64,000 nucleotides of DNA, taken from NCBI RefSeq assembly GCF_003990185.1, contig NZ_RZHF01000016.1:1-64000 (forward strand). The letters are read 5' to 3'. Numbering within the stretch: the first letter of the stretch is position 1; each line of letters starts with the position of its first letter. The DNA is from Vreelandella nanhaiensis (lineage in GTDB: Bacteria; Pseudomonadota; Gammaproteobacteria; Pseudomonadales; Halomonadaceae). The position numbers were made by a program, and so were the translations under genes. This document shows positions 59,442 to 64,000 of the stretch, in pieces. The notes beneath the pieces were generated by a model. That model saw only the letters and a program-made list of their open reading frames with translations. It did no database searches and was not told the origin of the DNA.

Positions 59442-59518
59442 TGGTAGGACCAGGCGGATTTGAACCGCCGACCTCCACGATGTCAACGTGGCGCTCTAAC
59501 CAACTGAGCTATGGTCCT
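59442..59518 (-). tRNA. tRNA-Val (anticodon GAC)
   Basis: A 77-base tRNA including encoded CCA. The acceptor stem starts AGGACCA and ends TGGTCCTACCA. The anticodon arm is ccacg-ttGACat-cgtgg and the T arm ggcggTTCAAATCcgcc. It decodes GUC/GUU. It appears identical to the copy at 59537, 18 bases upstream in the transcript. Confidence 0.96.
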
Positions 59519-59536
59519 GAAAAAGGATTGCGATAA

Positions 59537-59613
59537 TGGTAGGACCAGGCGGATTTGAACCGCCGACCTCCACGATGTCAACGTGGCGCTCTAACCAACT
59601 GAGCTATGGTCCT
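59537..59613 (-). tRNA. tRNA-Val (anticodon GAC), second copy
   Basis: Same 77-base sequence as the neighbouring copy, including CCA. The two are transcribed together from the promoter at 59632-59659 and end at the terminator 59408-59436. Confidence 0.96.
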
Positions 59614-59631
59614 GTCTTGCAACGGATGCGT

Positions 59632-59659
59632 ATTCTACTTAATTATCACTACATTGCAA
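59632..59659 (-). promoter_or_regulatory. tRNA-Val operon promoter
   Basis: On the minus strand: TTGCAA (59659-59654), a 16-base spacer, TAGAAT (59637-59632), with the same spacing and -10 as the rrn promoter of this window. The first tRNA begins about 18 bases downstream of the -10. Confidence 0.7.
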
Positions 59660-59789
59660 GCAACTTTTTTCTTTCGCAATAACAGATTTACGTTCTATAT
59701 GTCGATAAAATCGCTACTAACAGAAAGTGTTTTAACTTTTTAAACTTAGAAAACAATTTTGAAATTCTTTTGATATAGGGAGATAGAGA

Positions 59790-60863
59790 GTGCTTCCCCC
59801 CCTGATTGCGTCTCTGGCGTTGATACTCCTTGCAGCAACACTGGTGGCGCGCATCCCCTTACGCTGGTGGTGGATCCGCTGCTTTGAATTTCCCCGGGTG
59901 CAAATGGCTATTCTTGCGCTTATTTGCGGGCTGGCAGGCCTTGTATTGCTTGACGCTGGCATCTGGCGTTCCATTACTTGGGTTTCGGCGCTGATTACTG
60001 TCGGCCTTCAATGCCGTTACATTCTGCCTTGGACACGTTTATGGCGCGTACAGGTAAACAAAACGGAAAAAGATGCACCTAAAGATCAGTACATAACGCT
60101 ATTGATTGCTAACGTTTTAATGCCCAACCGCCAAGCGGATGGGTTAATCAACATGATCAATCAGCACCAACCGGATATCGTCTTAACCCTAGAATCGGAT
60201 CAGTGGTGGCAAGACCAGCTCGATCCTCATCTCGATGAAACCTGGTGTTACAGCACAAAAGTGCCATTAGACAATCTTTACGGTATGCACCTCTATTCGC
60301 GCTTACCGTTGGAAAACACCTCGGTCAAATGGCTGATTCAAGATGATATACCCTCCATTCATACCCAGGTGACGCTTGAAAGCGGCGATCACATTCGCCT
60401 TTATGCCGTTCACCCTCGCCCACCTGCTCCAGCAGAAAGTGAGAAATCGCTATGGCGTGATGCCGAACTTCTGTGGGTCGGGCAGGAAGTACACGAGAAA
60501 CCTCAGCCGACACTGGTTGCAGGCGATCTTAACGATGTAGCCTGGTCGACTACTACACGGTTATTCTGCAGGGTTAGTGGCATGCTGGACCCTCGGCGTG
60601 GTCGGGGCATGTTTAGCACCTTTCACGCCAAGAACCCCCTACTGCGCTGGCCGCTGGACCACATCTTCGTTACCCATCACTTTACGCTAAGTAATATGCA
60701 GCGGCTTGAGGCCTTTGGCTCTGACCACTTTCCCATCCTGGCCACTTTCTGCTATCGACCCGATCGCCAGGATGAGCAGGCAACCCCTGAGGCGAGCAGC
60801 GAAGAGCATGAAGAGGCCAGGGAAACCATTCAAGAAGGCAAAACCGAAAAGCAGGAAACCTGA
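59790..60863 (+). CDS. membrane-anchored endonuclease/exonuclease/phosphatase (EEP) family protein
   Basis: A 357-aa protein with about three N-terminal hydrophobic helices (residues about 3-22, 38-56 and 60-78), then an EEP fold (about 103-325). Catalytic-type residues are visible as IANVLMPN (Asn), DIVLTLESD (metal Glu), VAGDLNDVAWS (Asp/Asn) and the C-terminal GSDHFPI (Asp-His). The tail (about 330-357) is highly charged, rich in E, K and T. Substrates in this family range from DNA to phospholipids; none is evident. GTG start with SD agggag. Confidence 0.85.
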   Translation: MLPPLIASLALILLAATLVARIPLRWWWIRCFEFPRVQMAILALICGLAGLVLLDAGIWRSITWVSALITVGLQCRYILPWTRLWRVQVNKTEKDAPKDQYITLLIANVLMPNRQADGLINMINQHQPDIVLTLESDQWWQDQLDPHLDETWCYSTKVPLDNLYGMHLYSRLPLENTSVKWLIQDDIPSIHTQVTLESGDHIRLYAVHPRPPAPAESEKSLWRDAELLWVGQEVHEKPQPTLVAGDLNDVAWSTTTRLFCRVSGMLDPRRGRGMFSTFHAKNPLLRWPLDHIFVTHHFTLSNMQRLEAFGSDHFPILATFCYRPDRQDEQATPEASSEEHEEARETIQEGKTEKQET

Positions 60864-60886
60864 GCTCCCTGCTTTTCCGCCTGCTG

Positions 60887-62263
60887 TTACTTGGGTACTC
60901 CGCCTTGGGTTAGCACCATGGGGTCAAGCAGGCGCTCTAACGTTTCACGGTCGAGATCGGTCTCCTCTTCAGCCACATCGATAATGGGGCGTCCGGCCTG
61001 GTACGCTTTCTTGGCAACCGCTGCCGCTGCGTTATAGCCAATGACACTGTTGAGCGCGGTCACCAGTATTGGGTTCCGAGCGAGTGGGCTTTGCAAGTTG
61101 TCTTCGCGAACTTTGAACGTGGTAATAGCCCGATCGGCCAGCAGGCGCGACGTATTACTCATCAGCGTGATAGAAGTAAGCAGGTTGGTTGCTACCAGGG
61201 GCAGCATAACATTGAGCTGGAAATTGCCGCTCTGCCCGGCCACGGTAATAGCGGTATCCAAGCCAATAACCTGAGCCGCCGCTTGAGCTGCTGATTCAGG
61301 AATCACCGGGTTGACTTTCCCCGGCATAATCGAGCTGCCCGGCTGAAGGGCTTCAAGCTCGATTTCCCCCAGGCCCGCCAGAGGCCCTGAATTCATCCAG
61401 CGCAGGTCATTGGCAATTTTCATGATGGCGCAGGCCAACCCTTTTAACTGCCCAGAGAGTTCAACGGCCGCATCCTGCGAGGAAAGGCTGGCAAAAAAGC
61501 TGTCGTTAGGGACAAACGGCAACCCTGTCTGCTCGCTTAACTCTTTAGCAACCTGCTCGGCAAACCCTTCAGGCGCATTGATGCCCGTACCCACGGCTGT
61601 ACCGCCCTGCGCCAGACGGCACAACCTGCTCATGGCGCTATCCAACCGTTCAATCGCCTGGCCGACCTGGCTTGACCACGCGCCTAACTCCTGATCCATG
61701 CGCAGTGGCATGGCATCCATCAGGTGTGTTCGCCCGGTCTTGACCACATGCTTAAGCTCCCCCGCCCGCTGATCAATACACGCTCTTAAATGCTCTAAGG
61801 CGGGGCGTAGCGACTCATTGACCGCAATTGCAGCTGACACATGGATCGCCGTGGGAATGACGTCGTTACTAGATTGCCCCATATTCACATGATCGTTCGG
61901 CGTTACATCGACACCTTCACGACTCGCAAGCGTAGCTAACACTTCATTGACGTTCATATTACTTGAAGTGCCGGATCCCGTTTGAAACACGTCGATGGGA
62001 AAGTGGTCATCATACTCGCCGTCAATCACCGCTTGAGCGGCTTTTTGAATAGCGTGGGCTCTTGCATCATCAAGCAACCCCAGCTGCTGATTGACACGGG
62101 CGGCGGCTAATTTAATACGCGCCACGGCATGAATAAAAGCGGCTGGCATAGGCGTATAAGAGACAGGAAAGTTATTGATAGCCCGCTGCGTTTGCGCGCC
62201 GTAAAGCGCATTGGCAGGTACGCTCAACTCACCCATGCTGTCGCGTTCAACTCGAGTATCCAT
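60887..62263 (-). CDS. fumC: class II fumarate hydratase FumC
   Basis: The oxygen-stable, iron-free fumarase of the TCA cycle, 458 aa. Motifs: TGSGTSSNMNVNEV, GQSSNDVIPTA, KTGRTHLMDAMPLRM and the signature GSSIMPGKVNPVIPE with the flexible catalytic Ser. The N terminus MDTRVERDSMGELSVPANALYGAQTQRA and a perfect SD (aaaggaggttgatag) define the start. It is convergent with the EEP gene. Confidence 0.96.
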   Translation of the reverse strand: MDTRVERDSMGELSVPANALYGAQTQRAINNFPVSYTPMPAAFIHAVARIKLAAARVNQQLGLLDDARAHAIQKAAQAVIDGEYDDHFPIDVFQTGSGTSSNMNVNEVLATLASREGVDVTPNDHVNMGQSSNDVIPTAIHVSAAIAVNESLRPALEHLRACIDQRAGELKHVVKTGRTHLMDAMPLRMDQELGAWSSQVGQAIERLDSAMSRLCRLAQGGTAVGTGINAPEGFAEQVAKELSEQTGLPFVPNDSFFASLSSQDAAVELSGQLKGLACAIMKIANDLRWMNSGPLAGLGEIELEALQPGSSIMPGKVNPVIPESAAQAAAQVIGLDTAITVAGQSGNFQLNVMLPLVATNLLTSITLMSNTSRLLADRAITTFKVREDNLQSPLARNPILVTALNSVIGYNAAAAVAKKAYQAGRPIIDVAEEETDLDRETLERLLDPMVLTQGGVPK

Positions 62264-62442
62264 CTATCAACCTCCTTTAAATAGTAATCAACCTTATTTA
62301 CAGATGATCACATCGGCAAGTCCATTCGCAGTCATGTCAGCTATTCAAGCTAGTCGCTCTTATGGATCGGGTAAATACATACGCATACCTGCTATAGGAA
62401 ATACCTTTATATCTCTTGTAAATATCTTCCTACCAGCGGATA

Positions 62443-62471
62443 TTGCAGTGCACAAAAACGGCTGCTATGCT
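62443..62471 (+). promoter_or_regulatory. candidate phasin promoter
   Basis: TTGCAG (62443-62448), a 17-base spacer, TATGCT (62466-62471). It would give a 5' untranslated region of about 115 bases. The rest of the 331-base gap between fumC and the phasin gene (62264-62594) shows no gene. Confidence 0.45.
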
Positions 62472-62594
62472 GCCATGCAGATATATTGGCTAGTCAGAAT
62501 TAGCGGTAAGCCGACGTGATTAGCTTAAAGGCGGCAAAACGTGGCTATTAGATGCCTTACTATCGAGCACCTCGTTGCGATTCAGGAGTTTTAC

Positions 62595-62969
62595 ATGAAT
62601 ACTTTCAATACCAATGAAATGAACCAGCAGTTCGATAACGTTTTCATGGCCCCTGCACGTGCTTATGCAGCGCTGACGATTGATTACGCAGAAAGGATGC
62701 TGAACGCACAAATGGAAGCGAGCCAAGCTTATACAGATGCCGGTATTCAGCAACTGCGTCAGCTGTCCTCTATAAAAGATCCTCAGGAACTGCGTCACTA
62801 CATGGAAGGCCAACAGCAGGTTGTGAGGCAGATGGCCGAGCGTGTAAAGGACGACGCCGATAAAGTCGTGTCCCTTCAACGGGACTACTTTCAGAAAAGC
62901 CAGAAGCTAACGCAGGAAAGTGTTAAACAGGCCCAAACGGCTACCAGCAAAATGCGCCAGCCTGCCTAA
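62595..62969 (+). CDS. phasin family protein
   Basis: A 124-aa helical protein of the phasin_2 type, which coats polyhydroxyalkanoate granules. It is almost wholly amphipathic helix, with Gln/Ala-rich coiled-coil character (QQLRQLSSIKDPQELRHYMEGQQQVVRQMAERVKDDADKV). The ATG at 62595 has SD aggag; the longer open frame beginning at 62541 is not supported. No PHA synthase or depolymerase gene lies nearby, so the PHA role rests on family resemblance and the likely halomonad host. Confidence 0.88.
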   Translation: MNTFNTNEMNQQFDNVFMAPARAYAALTIDYAERMLNAQMEASQAYTDAGIQQLRQLSSIKDPQELRHYMEGQQQVVRQMAERVKDDADKVVSLQRDYFQKSQKLTQESVKQAQTATSKMRQPA

Positions 62970-63000
62970 CTCACTAAATATATAAAAAGCGTATGATTAC

Positions 63001-63035
63001 AGGCACGCTCACTGGTTTATCCAGCGGGCGTGCCT
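63001..63035. terminator. hairpin between phasin gene and hda
   Basis: aggcacgc...gcgtgcct (8 bp) with inner ctgg/ccag pairing and a tttat loop, between convergent genes. The 3' flank is only weakly T-rich. Confidence 0.6.
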
Positions 63036-63739
63036 TACCAATTTAATGCAGATTTGACGAAGGGAATCGTTAGCTTACGCTTGGCCGAAAGCGATGCTTG
63101 GTCAAGCGTTTCAATGGCACGGCAAAGCTCTCCTAACTCCCTTGGACCACGGTGTAAGATATAACGCCCTACATCATCTGGCAGCTGCATTCCCCTAACA
63201 TTCGCGCGCAACCTAAGTGCGGCCAGCCGCTCCTCATCGTTCAAGGGGTGCAAATGAAAGGTGACTCCCCAGGTTAACCGCGAGGCAAGGTCCGGCAGTG
63301 CAACGTCCAGCTGGCGAGGCGCGGCACTTGAGGCAATCACCAGTTGCTTTCCTGCATCACGTAGCCGATTAAACGCATGAAACAATGCCTCCTCCCACCG
63401 CTTTCGTCCCACCACATACTCAAGATCATCGATAGCCACCAGGTCCAGCCGCTCAATATCTTCAAGCATCAAGGGCGGAAAATGGCCAAGATCAGCCAAG
63501 GGTAGATACAGCGCACGCTTGTCAGCATCGGAAGCCGCATGGCAGGCCGCTTGAAGAAGATGGCTTCGCCCACTTCCAGGCGCCCCCCACAAATAGACAA
63601 AGGGCTCCGAATTACTTTGGAATTGCTGGGCCAAATGTTCGACCAGTGATGCATTTGCCGCTGAAGCGTAATAGTTATTAAAGGTTGCATCATCCCGCAA
63701 CCCCACTCCTAACGGCAGCTGTGCCGGCATTCGGCTCAT
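63035..63739 (-). CDS. hda: DnaA regulatory inactivator Hda
   Basis: An AAA+ DnaA homologue of 234 aa that, with the DNA-loaded sliding clamp, stimulates ATP hydrolysis by DnaA after replication starts. The N-terminal clamp-binding motif QLPLGV is at residues 7-12. The P-loop is GAPGSGRSHLL with Arg instead of the usual Lys, as in many Hda proteins. Walker B-like VAIDDLEYV follows. Its start overlaps the upstream gene (atga), so it is co-transcribed with the PerM-type gene. Confidence 0.93.
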   Translation of the reverse strand: MSRMPAQLPLGVGLRDDATFNNYYASAANASLVEHLAQQFQSNSEPFVYLWGAPGSGRSHLLQAACHAASDADKRALYLPLADLGHFPPLMLEDIERLDLVAIDDLEYVVGRKRWEEALFHAFNRLRDAGKQLVIASSAAPRQLDVALPDLASRLTWGVTFHLHPLNDEERLAALRLRANVRGMQLPDDVGRYILHRGPRELGELCRAIETLDQASLSAKRKLTIPFVKSALNW

Positions 63740-64000
63740 GATGACTCCCTTTCGTCGTGACGACCTAGCCCATCATGGTGATTTGAAGGCGATAATGAGC
63801 GTTGTTCAGATTTATACAGTGTGCTCTGCTTATAACGGTCGTTCAGCTCCCGGAGAAGCACCATGAAAACGGCAGCCGCAGGTAATGCTAATAGTACGCC
63901 GGTAAACCCAAATATATTGCCACCCGCTAACACTGCAAAAATAACTGCCACAGGGTGTAAACCAATTTTATCGCCCAGGAGTTTAGGCTGTAGTATGACA
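63736..64000 (-). CDS. AI-2E family transporter (PerM-like), 3' part only
   Basis: The C-terminal 87 residues of a membrane protein that runs off the window end. The visible sequence (VILQPKLLGDKIGLHPVAV, then IFAVLAGGNIFGFTGVLLALPAAAVFMVLLRELNDRY) is the conserved final part of the AI-2E/PerM exporter family, with a hydrophilic tail. The gene overlaps hda by four bases. Substrate unknown. Confidence 0.88.
   Translation of the reverse strand, partial: VILQPKLLGDKIGLHPVAVIFAVLAGGNIFGFTGVLLALPAAAVFMVLLRELNDRYKQSTLYKSEQRSLSPSNHHDGLGRHDERESS

Overview
The window looks like chromosomal DNA of a free-living gammaproteobacterium. The best guess is Halomonadaceae (Halomonas/Vreelandella-like), but this is inferred from protein resemblance and gene order, not from a database search. 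Supporting signs are the nagZ - psrA / lexA arrangement shared with Pseudomonas, a PHA-type phasin, an S-class (cyanide-insensitive-like) cytochrome bd, an RNase J next to purU, and a 16S/23S pair of typical gamma length. I see no insertion sequence, prophage, integron or CRISPR array. Nearly all of the DNA is core metabolism in tight operons.

Layout. 1-5.0 kb (minus): an rrn operon with 23S, a tRNA-less spacer, 16S, boxA sites in both leader and spacer, and a strong promoter with a GC-rich discriminator. 5.1-11.9 kb (minus): cydA-cydB-cydD-cydC plus an adenine/adenosine deaminase, all apparently one transcript with an FNR/ANR-like palindrome upstream. 12.1-16.9 kb: a YrbG-type Ca/Na antiporter divergent from pqiABC (envelope lipid transport). 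17.2-21.7 kb: rhlE helicase, an unrecognised 167-aa protein, a CynX-type MFS carrier, type I asparaginase and a DUF2789 protein. 21.7-25.4 kb: VTT membrane protein and SRPBCC protein (minus), then queC-queE-queD-ykgJ (plus, overlapping). QueD here is a tandem protein whose active-site residues appear split over two halves. 25.4-30.0 kb (minus): a 1299-aa multidomain signalling ATPase and miaE.

30.5-35.2 kb (plus): acnB and a membrane-anchored glycerophosphodiesterase. 35.3-40.7 kb: ggt and ppsA (minus), with the PpsA regulator ppsR divergent. 40.7-44.5 kb: hpt, nagZ, a small L,D-transpeptidase and psrA (minus), divergent from lexA; a PsrA-type operator and an SOS box lie between them. 44.7-49.3 kb: purU, RNase J, moaE, a moaC-moaD gene fusion, and mobB. 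49.3-54.4 kb (minus): a nucleobase uptake and salvage block, uraA, upp, ung, gpt, apt and a purine permease. 54.6-58.8 kb: ribE, then metN-metI-metQ-msrC, preceded by a promoter, a structured leader and an intrinsic terminator with a competing hairpin (a candidate attenuator or small RNA). 58.9-64 kb: a small unknown ORF, two tandem tRNA-Val(GAC) genes, an EEP-family membrane protein, fumC, a phasin, hda, and the 3' end of an AI-2E/PerM family gene.

Functional themes: respiration (cyd), envelope lipid homeostasis (pqi, GDPD, VTT), tRNA modification (que, miaE), gluconeogenic/TCA carbon flow (acnB, fumC, ppsA/ppsR), nucleobase salvage (ade, hpt, gpt, apt, upp and permeases), and methionine acquisition and repair (metNIQ, msrC). 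No obviously new defence or biosynthetic system is visible. The items most worth following are the metN leader, the split-site tandem QueD, the MoaC-MoaD fusion and the 1299-aa regulator.
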